Notes: generated by a model not told the origin, from the letters alone. DNA of 64,000 nucleotides from Metabacillus malikii (GCF_030813355.1 NZ_JAUSUD010000002.1:124001-188000), one strand, 5' to 3'; positions 9,201 to 19,305 are shown, numbered from the stretch's first letter. Made by a program: numbers and translations.

Positions 9201-9956
9201 ATGTTAGGACAAAGTGATAATATTTGGGATGCAGACATTAATGACCTGAAACAAGGATACAAAGAAAATGCAAATGCATATACTTGTCTGCTTTGTGGGC
9301 AAAGACTTGAAAAAGGGCTTGTGTTTCATCATGAAGATGTTTTTTATGAAGCAGAGAGATTCATGAAGGTGCATATTGAAACAACACATCAATCGGTTTT
9401 TGACTATTTAATCGACATGGATAAAAAGGTCACAGGGTTAACGGATCACCAGAATAAGCTTCTTCGTTTATTCTATCAAGGGAAGAACGATACAGAAATT
9501 CAAAAGGAACTAGAGGTAGGGAGCACATCGACGATTAGACATCATCGTTTTGCACTAAAGGAAAAAGAACGGCAGGCGAAAACGTTTCTAGTCTTAATGG
9601 AGTTATTGAAAGAAAAAGATGAACATGCACCAGCGTTTGTGCCACCCCATCATACAGCAACAATGTTAGATGACCGATATAATGTCACATTCGAAGAGCA
9701 AAATTCAATCATAGCGAAATATTTTTCCACCAATAAAGAGAAGTTAACGAAATTCCCTACAAGAGAGAAACAAAAAATTGTCATTCTAAGAGAAATCGCT
9801 AATCGTCTAGAGGACAATAAGACTTATACAGAAAAAGAATTAAACGAAAGGTTAAAACGACTCTATGATGATTACGTGTTAATTCGAAGGTATCTAATTG
9901 AATATGGATTTGTAGACCGTAAGCAGGATGGTAGTCAATATTGGTTACGAAAATAG
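9201..9956 (+). CDS. DUF2087-domain transcriptional regulator with Cys/His motif
   Basis: This 251-residue protein has three parts. The N-terminal part carries Cys29-x2-Cys32 and His58-x4-His63, an arrangement like a C2H2 zinc site. A central segment (about residues 75-120, GLTDHQNKLLRLFYQGKNDTEI) resembles a LuxR-type helix-turn-helix. The C-terminal DUF2087 domain (about 175-250) includes KFPTREKQKIVILREIA and RRYLIEYGFVDR. DUF2087 proteins are treated as transcription regulators of unknown signal. Start ATG follows AAAAGGTG. The next gene, a GIY-YIG protein, begins 19 bases after the stop, so the two are probably co-transcribed. Confidence 0.8.
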   Translation: MLGQSDNIWDADINDLKQGYKENANAYTCLLCGQRLEKGLVFHHEDVFYEAERFMKVHIETTHQSVFDYLIDMDKKVTGLTDHQNKLLRLFYQGKNDTEIQKELEVGSTSTIRHHRFALKEKERQAKTFLVLMELLKEKDEHAPAFVPPHHTATMLDDRYNVTFEEQNSIIAKYFSTNKEKLTKFPTREKQKIVILREIANRLEDNKTYTEKELNERLKRLYDDYVLIRRYLIEYGFVDRKQDGSQYWLRK

Positions 9957-9975
9957 ACAGGAAGCAGGGAAGATA

Positions 9976-10332
9976 ATGGAACAAAGGAAGGAAATAAAAC
10001 GACTCTATAAAGAAACACCTGTTGTTGCAGGGGTTTATCAAATACACAACAAAATAAATGGGAAGAGATTTATTGCAAGTACAAGAAATATCAAAACATT
10101 AAATGGCGTAAAATTTTCATTGGAAACAGGTGTATATGTTGTAAAAGAGCTACAAAATGATTGGAAAACATATGGTTCAGATAGTTTTGAGATAACAGTG
10201 CTAGAGAAGCTTAAAAAGAAGGAAGATAGTTTGTACGATGAAAAAAAGGAACTTGAAAAGCTAGAAACGAAGTGGTTGGAACATTTTCAGCCATATGATC
10301 TCAAAGGATATAATAAAAGAAAAATGAAATAA
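9976..10332 (+). CDS. GIY-YIG nuclease-like protein
   Basis: This 118-residue protein matches the GIY-YIG fold. GVYQIHNKINGKRFIAST covers the two signature strands, but the motifs are GVY and FIA instead of GIY and YIG. The Arg after the second strand (STRN) is kept, and a Glu-rich helix (KKELEKLETKWLEHF) ends with GYN. The altered YIG motif may weaken nuclease activity. ATG at 9976 is preferred over the in-frame ATG at 9928, which lies inside the upstream gene. It follows the DUF2087 regulator closely. Its function is unknown; stand-alone GIY-YIG proteins in Bacillus are mostly uncharacterised. Confidence 0.75.
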   Translation: MEQRKEIKRLYKETPVVAGVYQIHNKINGKRFIASTRNIKTLNGVKFSLETGVYVVKELQNDWKTYGSDSFEITVLEKLKKKEDSLYDEKKELEKLETKWLEHFQPYDLKGYNKRKMK

Positions 10333-10343
10333 AAAAATAAAAA

Positions 10344-10397
10344 GTCAGACCCCTCTAATGCATCATAGCTATTTTCATGCTGCAGGAGGGGTCAGAC
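10344..10397. repeat. Short hairpin element of the GTCAGACCCCTC family, copy 1
   Basis: GTCAGACCCCTC (10344-10355) and GAGGGGTCAGAC (10386-10397) pair over 12 bases with one mismatch, enclosing 30 bases. It lies between the GIY-YIG gene and the convergent formate/nitrite transporter gene and may also act as their terminator. Related copies occur at 38571, 43346 and 47038. Confidence 0.8.
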
Positions 10398-10412
10398 ACT
10401 TAGCATCATATT

Positions 10413-11195
10413 TTAATTGTCATCGAAGTTAGGCTTATTAACATAATAGTACATCCACCCCATTAAAATTCCTCCACCAATTAAATTACCAAGTGTAACA
10501 GGAATTAAATTATGAATGATACCAGCTACTGTGAATGTATCTGGTGGGTTTGACACAAGGGCAATTGCGAAAGTACACATATTAGCGATACTATGCTCGT
10601 ATCCAGAGATAAAGAAACAAAACACAAAAAGAATCATTGTAAACAATTTAGCACCGTCCCCTTGGAGTCTCATTGGAACGAAAAATGCTAAACAAACAAG
10701 CCAGTTACATAAAATCCCTCTGAAAAACAATTCAGATGTTGACAAATGGACTTTGGCATCTGCCACTTTTAAAAGGAATGTGTTTGCAGATGGGTCTGAG
10801 AATAGCCCAGTTGAATAGATAAAAAATGCGAAAAAGGCAGCGCCTAATATATTTCCAAAATAGCTGGTTAACCAAAGCTTTAATACTTCAAGCCAGCCCA
10901 TTTTTTTTCGGAATGCTGTATAAGAAAAATAAAAAGTATTCCCTGTAAATAAATCACCACCGCCATATACAATAAGGATAATTGCAGCCCCAAATGTAAC
11001 AGCTGCGATTGGATATGCAAATGGAGATTGTTCTAAGTAAAAGAAGTTACCTGCTTTAAATGCTACGATAACCCCAAACCCGATAAACATACTTGCAAGC
11101 ATAGCACGTAGTAAATAGCGAAAAGGGCTTTGTCTAAAAGTTTTTTGTTTTTTAAATGCAAGTTCCTCAACTAAAACTAGGGCATCTTTTTCCAT
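10413..11195 (-). CDS. Formate/nitrite transporter family (FNT) channel
   Basis: This 260-residue polytopic membrane protein has about six helices. Two FNT signatures are visible: GGDLFTGN in the first re-entrant loop and GYEHSIANM, which carries the central pore His, in the second. FNT proteins are pentameric channels for formate, nitrite or related small anions. Which anion is carried here cannot be decided by sequence. ATG follows CGGAGTGATC. A perfect Fnr-type box centred 77 bases upstream of the start codon, combined with a TATAAT, points to induction under oxygen limitation, which fits either formate export or nitrite transport. Confidence 0.88.
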   Translation of the reverse strand: MEKDALVLVEELAFKKQKTFRQSPFRYLLRAMLASMFIGFGVIVAFKAGNFFYLEQSPFAYPIAAVTFGAAIILIVYGGGDLFTGNTFYFSYTAFRKKMGWLEVLKLWLTSYFGNILGAAFFAFFIYSTGLFSDPSANTFLLKVADAKVHLSTSELFFRGILCNWLVCLAFFVPMRLQGDGAKLFTMILFVFCFFISGYEHSIANMCTFAIALVSNPPDTFTVAGIIHNLIPVTLGNLIGGGILMGWMYYYVNKPNFDDN

Positions 11196-11236
11196 ATTAT
11201 GATCACTCCGATGTATGTTTCAATAAGTACACATTC

Positions 11237-11280
11237 ATTATACATGAATCATTATGTCTAAGTTTGTGATTTATATCACA
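11237..11280 (-). promoter_or_regulatory. Fnr/Crp-type box and -10 of the FNT gene
   Basis: The box TGTGA-N6-TCACA occupies 11265-11280 and is embedded in a longer perfect inverted repeat with 11-base arms (11260-11285). On the minus strand a TATAAT lies at 11242-11237. If transcription starts about 7 bases later (near 11230), the box is centred at about -42, the position used by class II Fnr/Crp activators. A good -35 is absent, as expected for an activated promoter. Confidence 0.75.
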
Positions 11281-11312
11281 AACTTAAATTTTCCGATTAT
11301 AAAGCAATAATT

Positions 11313-12059
11313 CTATTTATTTTTATATATGATTTCTTGTTGTAGCTTGTAAAGTTCTCGTGCGATTGATTCTAAAATATAGACCACAGGTACTTGTGTT
11401 GTTATATTAGCTTTTTCATAAAATTCTTCGGTTACATAATAAGGAATGTTAACGTCTGAGATTTTTGCAATAGTGGAAAGCCCTTGATTTGTTATGCTGA
11501 TAATTTGGCTGCCTTCCTTCTTCAATTGATGAAGATGTGTGACTGTAAAAGGATTCTCTCCAGAAACAGATAAAGCAATTGTTACACTATTAATCATTAA
11601 ATGAGAATGGATTGGAAAGTGCGGATCTTTAATATACATTGAAAATTTACCTAGGCTTGAAAAGTATCTGGCTCCATACTCAGCTAGAATACCAGAACTG
11701 CCGATGCCGATGAAGATGACACTTTCAGCCGAAAAAATAGTCGTTGCAGCGTGCTTGATTTTGCCTTCAATATCTCCACTTAATGTCCTCTCAAAAAATT
11801 CTACAACGGAATGATTTGTACTTTTTATGCTTGTCTTATTTTTTTCATGGAGCTGCATTTTTAACATCACTTTAAATTCTGTGAATCCCGCGCAATTTAT
11901 CTTGCGACAGAATCGTAGAATTGTTGCTGTAGATACATGTGTTTCGTCTGCTAACTCACGAATTCTCATATAAGGCACTTTTTCGATATTATGGATGATG
12001 TAATTATATAATGATGTTTCTAGCTCGTTAAATGAGGAAATAATTTCAGGTGTAAACAT
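11313..12059 (-). CDS. RpiR-family transcriptional regulator (HTH + SIS)
   Basis: This 248-residue regulator has an N-terminal helix-turn-helix (about residues 1-75, IRELADETHVSTATILRFCRK) and a C-terminal SIS sugar-phosphate isomerase-like domain (about 105-235, FIGIGSSG then ALSVSGEN). The SIS domain senses sugar phosphates. It is transcribed divergently from a GH1 6-phospho-beta-glucosidase gene 215 bases away and most likely controls it, probably with a beta-glucoside phosphate as signal. ATG follows AAAGGAG. The shared intergenic region contains AT-rich partial dyads but no operator that can be named with confidence. Confidence 0.87.
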   Translation of the reverse strand: MFTPEIISSFNELETSLYNYIIHNIEKVPYMRIRELADETHVSTATILRFCRKINCAGFTEFKVMLKMQLHEKNKTSIKSTNHSVVEFFERTLSGDIEGKIKHAATTIFSAESVIFIGIGSSGILAEYGARYFSSLGKFSMYIKDPHFPIHSHLMINSVTIALSVSGENPFTVTHLHQLKKEGSQIISITNQGLSTIAKISDVNIPYYVTEEFYEKANITTQVPVVYILESIARELYKLQQEIIYKNK

Positions 12060-12256
12060 AGTAAGTGATTGTCTCCTTTTTTAGCCGAACGAATGATTAT
12101 ATGATACATGATGTTACATTGATGAAACAAGTAACCACCTCTGTTAATAGCTACTAGATTCTTCTTGAGCATTTACGTTCTGATTATTTACCTCTATGAT
12201 TTTAATAACGCCGATTATAATCAATGTTTGTATGCACATAATAGAAAAATGTATGA

Positions 12257-13708
<1,452 letters not shown>

Positions 13709-13742
13709 CTTGTTTAAAACATATATAGGCGAATAACAAATG

Positions 13743-13782
13743 GCAGAGCTTTTCAAAAGAAAAGCTCTGCACATAATTGTAT
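13743..13782. terminator. Bidirectional terminator between GH1 and methyltransferase genes
   Basis: A perfect 12-bp stem (13743-13754 with 13759-13770) with an AAAA loop is followed by a T-rich tract ending TTTATTTTTTT. It separates two converging genes. Confidence 0.85.
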
Positions 13783-14697
13783 TTATTTTTTTACAGCATG
13801 AATATAATGAATCGTTTCAAACGCACTTAAATAATCATTGCGGTGATGAAAATAGAGATCCTGTATCATAGCCGGCGTTAAATGTTCATAAATAAGTAAA
13901 CCACAACTTTGTAGTAGACGCTCAAGTTCATGATACGTATAGCACGCTTTCATGGGCTCACCACTAGCAGCAGCCATTTTCACCATATTTTCAACACGAT
14001 TAAATCTTCCTTTTACCTCAAAAAGTCCTTCATCAGCGTAATCTAACACGATCGAGCTCCCTGTTGGCAGCTTGGCGAATAATGTACGAAGTAGACTAGC
14101 TAAATCTTCCTTCGATAAATAGTATGAAACCCCTAATAAGCTAATAAATGTTTTGTTCATTTTAAAACCTTTTGCTACTAAAGGCTTCATAGCAATTGGA
14201 CTGGTAAAATCCATTTCTACAAAATGTAAATAGTCAGGAATTTCTATATTTGCACGTTTTAGTTTTTGCTTTTTAATGTGCTGTGTAGCAGGATGATCGA
14301 TCTCAAAAATTTGTAGATTACTTGCTGCCTCTGGATGTCTAAAACAGAACGTATCGAAACCTGCCCCAAGGATGAGATATTGTTGAATACCTAATTTTTG
14401 TTCATTTAACAGTACTTTTTCACAATAAGCTGAGCGTGATAGTGTCGTAGGTGCAAGTTGTATTTGGATAATTGACTTTAATAACTCGTTAGGATTGTCT
14501 TGAAACGTTTTAACAAGTTCACTCTCTAAATATTGAAATCCTTTTATTAAAAGATTTCGAATCTCATTATACTCCTCGTTTGAGAAAAATTCTTTTGCAA
14601 TATTGTCATCAAAAACGATTTCTTTGTCAAACTGACTATGGTAGGCTCTTCCGAAAGTAGTCATTAAAGAAGTAACACTAGGTTTATTGTTATTCAT
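13783..14697 (-). CDS. Class I SAM methyltransferase, leucine carboxyl methyltransferase (LCM) family
   Basis: This 304-residue protein has the SAM-binding motif LGAGFDTFCFR, followed by the acidic FEIDHPATQ strand typical of the LCM/PPM family, and FISLLGVSYYLSKEDL with LDYADEG further on. Bacterial members usually methylate small molecules or are linked to secondary metabolism; the substrate is not known. The ATG is preceded by GGGGATGATGAG. Its only visible promoter is a consensus one at 14772-14800, and an intrinsic terminator lies between that promoter and the start codon. Expression therefore seems to depend on readthrough or attenuation (see findings). Confidence 0.82.
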   Translation of the reverse strand: MNNNKPSVTSLMTTFGRAYHSQFDKEIVFDDNIAKEFFSNEEYNEIRNLLIKGFQYLESELVKTFQDNPNELLKSIIQIQLAPTTLSRSAYCEKVLLNEQKLGIQQYLILGAGFDTFCFRHPEAASNLQIFEIDHPATQHIKKQKLKRANIEIPDYLHFVEMDFTSPIAMKPLVAKGFKMNKTFISLLGVSYYLSKEDLASLLRTLFAKLPTGSSIVLDYADEGLFEVKGRFNRVENMVKMAAASGEPMKACYTYHELERLLQSCGLLIYEHLTPAMIQDLYFHHRNDYLSAFETIHYIHAVKK

Positions 14698-14712
14698 CTC
14701 ATCATCCCCACG

Positions 14713-14743
14713 AAAAAAAGATTCCCCTGGCCAGGAGAATCTT
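14713..14743 (-). terminator. Intrinsic terminator in the methyltransferase leader (candidate attenuator)
   Basis: On the minus strand an 11-bp stem with one U-G pair, closed by a GGCC loop, is followed by five to seven T's. The T-tract ends 15 bases before the methyltransferase ATG. It would also end transcripts from the upstream YjiH gene. Confidence 0.85.
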
Positions 14744-14771
14744 ATTATACACAGAAAAATGAATTTGGTAA

Positions 14772-14800
14772 ATTATAGCACAAAAAACTTTTTTTGTCAA
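14772..14800 (-). promoter_or_regulatory. Consensus sigma-A promoter for the methyltransferase leader
   Basis: On the minus strand TTGACA (14800-14795), 17 bases, TATAAT (14777-14772): a perfect match to the vegetative consensus. The predicted transcript starts near 14765 and passes through the terminator at 14743-14713 before reaching the gene. Confidence 0.85.
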
Positions 14801-14816
14801 GATGTATAAACCCTTC

Positions 14817-16184
14817 TTAAAAAATAAAATGGGCCATGACAACGATTACTGGTAACGAAATAATTGTTCGTAGAATGAAAATTATCACTAAGTCAAGGAA
14901 GGAAACAGGTAATTTTGACCCAAGTAACAATCCACCAACCTCAGACATATAAATTAACTGCGTAATTGAAATACACCCTACAACAAATCGAGTCATTTCA
15001 CTTTCGATGCCACTACCGATAATCGCAGGTAGGAACATATCAGCAAATCCGACAACCATTGTTTCAGAAGCTGCAGCTGCTTCAGGTATTTGCATCCATT
15101 CTAAAAGAGGGATGAATGGGTATCCAATAATCGTAAACAGAGGTGTATATTCAGCGATTATGAGTGCTAGGGTACCAATCGCCATTACAATAGGCAGTAC
15201 CCCAAGCCACATATCGAAAACATTTTGTAAGCCACCTTTTATAATGGTGCTGTAACCTTGATTTTGTTTTGCTTTGCGAACAGCTTGCTGAAGCCCCCAT
15301 TGAAATTGTGACTGATGCTGCGGAGTCGACTCTTCTTGTTGCTGCTCACCGTTAATATACGTATTTGCTTTCCTCGAAAGCGGCGGAATCCTTGGTATTA
15401 GCAATGCGCAAACTAAGCCAGCTAATACGATTGTTAAATAAAATGGAGCAAAGTATTGATCGAGTTTCAAATAATTAACAATTACAATTGTAAATGTAAT
15501 AGACACTACAGAGAATGTTGTTCCGATAATTGCTGCTTCCTTCTTCGTGTAGAAGCCGTCCTCATACTGTTTATTCGTTAACAATACACCAATCGTACCA
15601 TCACCTAACCATGATGCTAAGCAATCAATCGAGGAACGTCCAGGGAGTTTAAATAACGGTCTCATGACCTTCGTAAATAATGCGCCACACAATTCTAAAA
15701 GACCAAAGTCTAGTAATAGTGGTAAAAATAATCCCGCAAATAAAAAGACAGCAAATAATAAAGGAATTAAGTCATATAGTAATAATCCTCCGGTGTTTTC
15801 TGACCATATTGCTGCTCCGCCAACTTTAAATAATGCAGACAAAGAAAAAAGCGCTCCTAGAAGTCTAGAAATTTGCCACATCCATGAGACGTTAAACAAT
15901 TTTTCGAGAAATAGAGAATCCATAATAAAACCTGGTTTAAAAAGCTTCGCAATCAATGATAAAAGTGCAGATACTGTTATCAGGAATGTACCAATATAGG
16001 GCAGAGAACCACCTAATAAACCTTCAACAAATCCAGCTAATGATGCAACAGGTATTGTGAAATTTCCGTTTATAGAAAAAGGTACAATAAACAATAGAAC
16101 ACCTATTACAGATGGGATAATAAATTGCAAATAATCAAGCGTTTTAAAGGATTCCTTATCCATTAATCCTGTTTGTTTTTCCAA
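14817..16184 (-). CDS. YjiH family membrane protein (nucleoside-recognition/Gate domain)
   Basis: This polytopic membrane protein of about 455 residues belongs to the YjiH family with Gate (nucleoside recognition) domains, found in transporters and spore proteins such as SpoIIM/SpoVA-type partners. Its substrate is unknown. About ten hydrophobic segments are separated by a charged loop (around residues 285-315, rich in Gln/Lys). A conserved stretch SWLGDGTIGVLLTNKQYEDGF lies in the first half and VVGFADMFLPAIIGSGI in the second. TTG at 16184, six bases after GAGGTG, is the likely start. GTG at 16193 would overlap that ribosome site. The stop lies only 17 bases before the -35 of the methyltransferase promoter. 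Confidence 0.78.
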   Translation of the reverse strand: MEKQTGLMDKESFKTLDYLQFIIPSVIGVLLFIVPFSINGNFTIPVASLAGFVEGLLGGSLPYIGTFLITVSALLSLIAKLFKPGFIMDSLFLEKLFNVSWMWQISRLLGALFSLSALFKVGGAAIWSENTGGLLLYDLIPLLFAVFLFAGLFLPLLLDFGLLELCGALFTKVMRPLFKLPGRSSIDCLASWLGDGTIGVLLTNKQYEDGFYTKKEAAIIGTTFSVVSITFTIVIVNYLKLDQYFAPFYLTIVLAGLVCALLIPRIPPLSRKANTYINGEQQQEESTPQHQSQFQWGLQQAVRKAKQNQGYSTIIKGGLQNVFDMWLGVLPIVMAIGTLALIIAEYTPLFTIIGYPFIPLLEWMQIPEAAAASETMVVGFADMFLPAIIGSGIESEMTRFVVGCISITQLIYMSEVGGLLLGSKLPVSFLDLVIIFILRTIISLPVIVVMAHFIF

Positions 16185-16505
16185 AAAACACACCTCTTTT
16201 CAATTCATATAATCACACTTCAAGATTAATGAAGTTTTTGTTTCTCAGTTAATCGTGCCAATTTGAAATGATACCATAATTTACAGATGAATAAGTAATG
16301 TTTTTGATTAAAATATGAATATTTTTTCAAGGAATGCTAAGTACAAACAATTTCATAGCACAATAATGTTAAATGAATATATATGTAAGTTTCTTATTAA
16401 TATACCCATGAAATAAAATCTAAGTAACAAAAATAAAGTATGTCCGTGTTGTTATAGGGGATATTTGTAAAAATGAGGATATTGAGTGGGCTACATTTTT
16501 ATACA

Positions 16506-16534
16506 TTGACTTGCTATTTTAAGCATAATAAAAT
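16506..16534 (+). promoter_or_regulatory. Probable sigma-A promoter of the ABC exporter
   Basis: TTGACT (16506-16511), 17-base spacer, TAAAAT (16529-16534), 67 bases before the ATG. The remainder of the 16194-16600 gap shows no other recognisable feature. Confidence 0.65.
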
Positions 16535-16600
16535 AGACAGATACTAATCGATAACTTTATAAAAAGTTAATATGTATTTGATGATGGGGAGGGCAACAAG

Positions 16601-18391
16601 ATGAAAGCAAATCAAAAGCCGCAATCATTTGATTTTGAACAACGTTTCAGAAATGGACCTGGAAAAGTAGAAGGTGCGTTTAAGACGCTATATATGTTAT
16701 ATAAAGGTCAATTTCATAATATTGCACTTTCTTTCTTTTTCTTTTTAATTAAACATTCACCGGTATGGATTATTCCAATTATTACTGCAAATATGATTGA
16801 TATTGCAAGTAATCCAAAGGAACATAGTACTACTGAGCTTTGGATAAACTTAGCGATCGTAGCATTTATTATTATTCAAAACATTCCTTCACAGCTACTC
16901 CATATTAGTTTCTTGAGTAAGGCATCCCGTCATGTAGAAGCGGGTTTAAGAAGTACTTTAGTTAGAAAGTTGCAGCATCTATCGATTTCTTATCATAGCG
17001 AGCTCAGGTCAGGGAAGTTACAATCGAAAGTTTTAAGGGATGTAGAAAGTATTGAGTTTTTATCGAAGCAGATTATGTATTCTTTCTCGGCTGCATTAAC
17101 TAGTGTTGTCGTTGCGATTGGAGTTACAGCAAGTAAAAATTTGCTTGTCGCACTTTTTTTCGTGTTAGTTATACCTGTCGCAATTCTATTAGTCTACTCT
17201 TTTAAACGGAATTTACAAAAGAAAAACAATGAATTTCGAAAACAAATTGAAACGATGTCAGGGCAGGTTGCTGAAACATTGACAATGATACCTGTAACAC
17301 GTGCACATGGACTTGAAGATCTAGAAATTAAGAAAACAGACCATACATTATCAAACTTAAAAGGGAAAGGCTATAAGCTTGATATTTCAGAAGCATATTT
17401 CGGTGCTACTGGATGGGTCGTCTTTCAGCTCTTTCAAATGTTCTGTTTAATGTTTACTGCATTTCTTGCATATCAAGGTCAAATAACAGTTGGCGATGTT
17501 GTTATGTATCAAGGCTTTTTTACAACTATTTTAATGTCAATTAATCAAATTATTAATGTATATCCACAATTAGCGAAAGGTTATGAATCAATTATTTCTG
17601 TTTCAGAGGTATTATTTTCTACACAAACTGTTGAATATCAAGGGAAAAAGAAACTAGCTGAAGTAAATGGAAAAATCACATTTGAACATGTAAATTTCCA
17701 TTATACAGATTCAACGAAACATGTGTTAAATGATTTGAACCTTGAAGTTGCTGCAGGCGAATGTGTAGCACTTGTTGGTGCTTCAGGGGCGGGGAAATCA
17801 ACTGTGTTAAGCATGGTGTTAGGCTTTTATCGTCCGAATGAAGGTCGGCTGCTTATTGATGGTGTTCCTTTTGATGATGTTCATATGCAATCGTACCGTC
17901 GCAAACTTGCTGTAGTCCCTCAAAATACAATTTTATTTTCAGGGTCAATTAAAGATAATATTACATATGGAATGCAAGATGTATCAGAGGAACGACTTCA
18001 AGAGGTCATTGAAATGGCTAACCTTCAAGATGTGATTGACGATATGCCAGAAGGTCTAGACACGATGATAGGTGAACATGGTGGCAAGTTATCAGGTGGT
18101 CAAAGACAACGTATTGCAATTGCTAGAGCGATTATTCGTGATCCGCAAATCATTTTACTAGATGAAGCAACATCAGCACTAGATAACGTATCCGAGTACC
18201 GTGTTCAACAGGCAATTCAAAAGCTGATTAAAGGGAGAACAACGTTTATTGTCGCACACCGCCTTTCAACAATTCGAGATGCTGACCGTATCATTGTCAT
18301 GCAAAATGGTACATGTGTTGAGCAAGGCAGCTTTGAGGAACTGATGAATAATAAAGGTGAATTTTATAAGCTTAAGCAATTACAAGCTTAA
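16601..18391 (+). CDS. ABC exporter, fused permease-ATPase
   Basis: This 596-residue half-transporter has an N-terminal membrane domain (about residues 40-320, six helices) and a C-terminal ATPase domain. Walker A is GASGAGKST, the signature LSGGQRQRIAIARA, Walker B IILLDEATSALD and the switch AHRLST. The Q-loop region reads AVVPQNTILFSGS. Such proteins dimerise to export lipids, peptides or drugs; the cargo is unknown. It starts with ATG after GGGGAGGG and stands as a single transcription unit with its own promoter and terminator. It is intact, unlike the related exporter at 6499-8215, and could compensate for that gene. Confidence 0.88.
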   Translation: MKANQKPQSFDFEQRFRNGPGKVEGAFKTLYMLYKGQFHNIALSFFFFLIKHSPVWIIPIITANMIDIASNPKEHSTTELWINLAIVAFIIIQNIPSQLLHISFLSKASRHVEAGLRSTLVRKLQHLSISYHSELRSGKLQSKVLRDVESIEFLSKQIMYSFSAALTSVVVAIGVTASKNLLVALFFVLVIPVAILLVYSFKRNLQKKNNEFRKQIETMSGQVAETLTMIPVTRAHGLEDLEIKKTDHTLSNLKGKGYKLDISEAYFGATGWVVFQLFQMFCLMFTAFLAYQGQITVGDVVMYQGFFTTILMSINQIINVYPQLAKGYESIISVSEVLFSTQTVEYQGKKKLAEVNGKITFEHVNFHYTDSTKHVLNDLNLEVAAGECVALVGASGAGKSTVLSMVLGFYRPNEGRLLIDGVPFDDVHMQSYRRKLAVVPQNTILFSGSIKDNITYGMQDVSEERLQEVIEMANLQDVIDDMPEGLDTMIGEHGGKLSGGQRQRIAIARAIIRDPQIILLDEATSALDNVSEYRVQQAIQKLIKGRTTFIVAHRLSTIRDADRIIVMQNGTCVEQGSFEELMNNKGEFYKLKQLQA

Positions 18392-18417
18392 TAGATTGCA
18401 AGCTACACTAAAAAAGG

Positions 18418-18483
18418 GTTAGACATCACTTAAACACTAGAGTACAGAATGGAAATGCTTGTGATGTGATGTCTAACATTTTA
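18418..18483 (+). terminator. Terminator after ABC exporter
   Basis: GTTAGACATCAC (18418-18429) pairs perfectly with GTGATGTCTAAC (18466-18477), followed by ATTTTAC. Within its loop, CTAGAGTAC (18437-18445) can alternatively pair with GTACTCTAG (18539-18547) just before the next gene. Confidence 0.7.
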
Positions 18484-18570
18484 CATTCTCGTCATCATGC
18501 TATCTAAAAACAACATAGACCAACGCACGTTCTGAATGGTACTCTAGAAAAAAGAACATGTCTATCTGGA

Positions 18571-19173
18571 GTGATTAACATTAGTACGATTAGTATTGTG
18601 AGACACGGTGAAACAGACTGGAATATAATCGGTAAATTACAAGGTCAAACAGATATCCCTCTAAATCAACATGGAATGGAACAGGCTATGTATTGTGGAA
18701 ATTTCTTGAAAACTGAAAAATGGGATGTCATCATTACAAGTCCGTTAAAACGGGCAAAACAAACTGCCGAAATAATTAATAAATGCTTGAACCTTCCGAT
18801 TGTTGAAATGGAGGAGTTTGTTGAAAGAGGTTTCGGTATCGCGGAAGGTATGGAACAAGAGGAACGGCTTGAAAGGTTTCCAACAGGTATTATTCCTGAT
18901 CAGGAAGAAATGAATTCTTTTGAAAATCGCGTCGTGACAGGTATTGAGAAAGTTAGACAAAGGTATTTCCAACAGAAAATTGTATTAATTGCTCATGGTG
19001 CTGTGATAAATGCATTGTTAGCTAATCTTTCTAATGGGGAAATTGGGACTGGCAAAACCGAAATTGTTAATGCTAGCATTAGCAATATCCAATACAATGA
19101 AACAGGCTGGAAAATTAAAGAATACAATATTATATCTCATCTTCCATTAGATGAAGATTTTCAGTTTGCTTAA
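18571..19173 (+). CDS. Histidine phosphatase family protein (phosphoglycerate mutase-like)
   Basis: This protein of about 190-200 residues is in the PhoE/cobC-like branch of the histidine phosphatases. VRHGETDWN contains the phospho-accepting His, TSPLKRAKQTAE the phosphate pocket Arg, and LIAHGAVINALL the second catalytic His. Probable activity is hydrolysis of small phosphate esters. The start is odd: no ATG is available. The GTG at 18571 overlaps the ribosome site CTGGAG, while an ATT at 18580 has better spacing and begins right at the conserved N-terminus, so a rare ATT start is possible. Confidence 0.8.
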   Translation: MINISTISIVRHGETDWNIIGKLQGQTDIPLNQHGMEQAMYCGNFLKTEKWDVIITSPLKRAKQTAEIINKCLNLPIVEMEEFVERGFGIAEGMEQEERLERFPTGIIPDQEEMNSFENRVVTGIEKVRQRYFQQKIVLIAHGAVINALLANLSNGEIGTGKTEIVNASISNIQYNETGWKIKEYNIISHLPLDEDFQFA

Positions 19174-19207
19174 AACGTTATTTAGTAAATGCGGATGGAA
19201 ATCAGCC

Positions 19208-19239
19208 AACTCGGATTACTACTTATCCGAGTTTTTTGC
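19208..19239. terminator. Terminator after the histidine phosphatase gene
   Basis: AACTCGGAT (19208-19216) pairs with ATCCGAGTT (19225-19233), followed by TTTTGC. It lies between converging genes. Confidence 0.8.
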
Positions 19240-19305
19240 ATTCTTCTAATTTTTTATACGATACAAAAAAGCGATCCATAAGAATCGCTAGGTGATATAT
19301 CTGAA

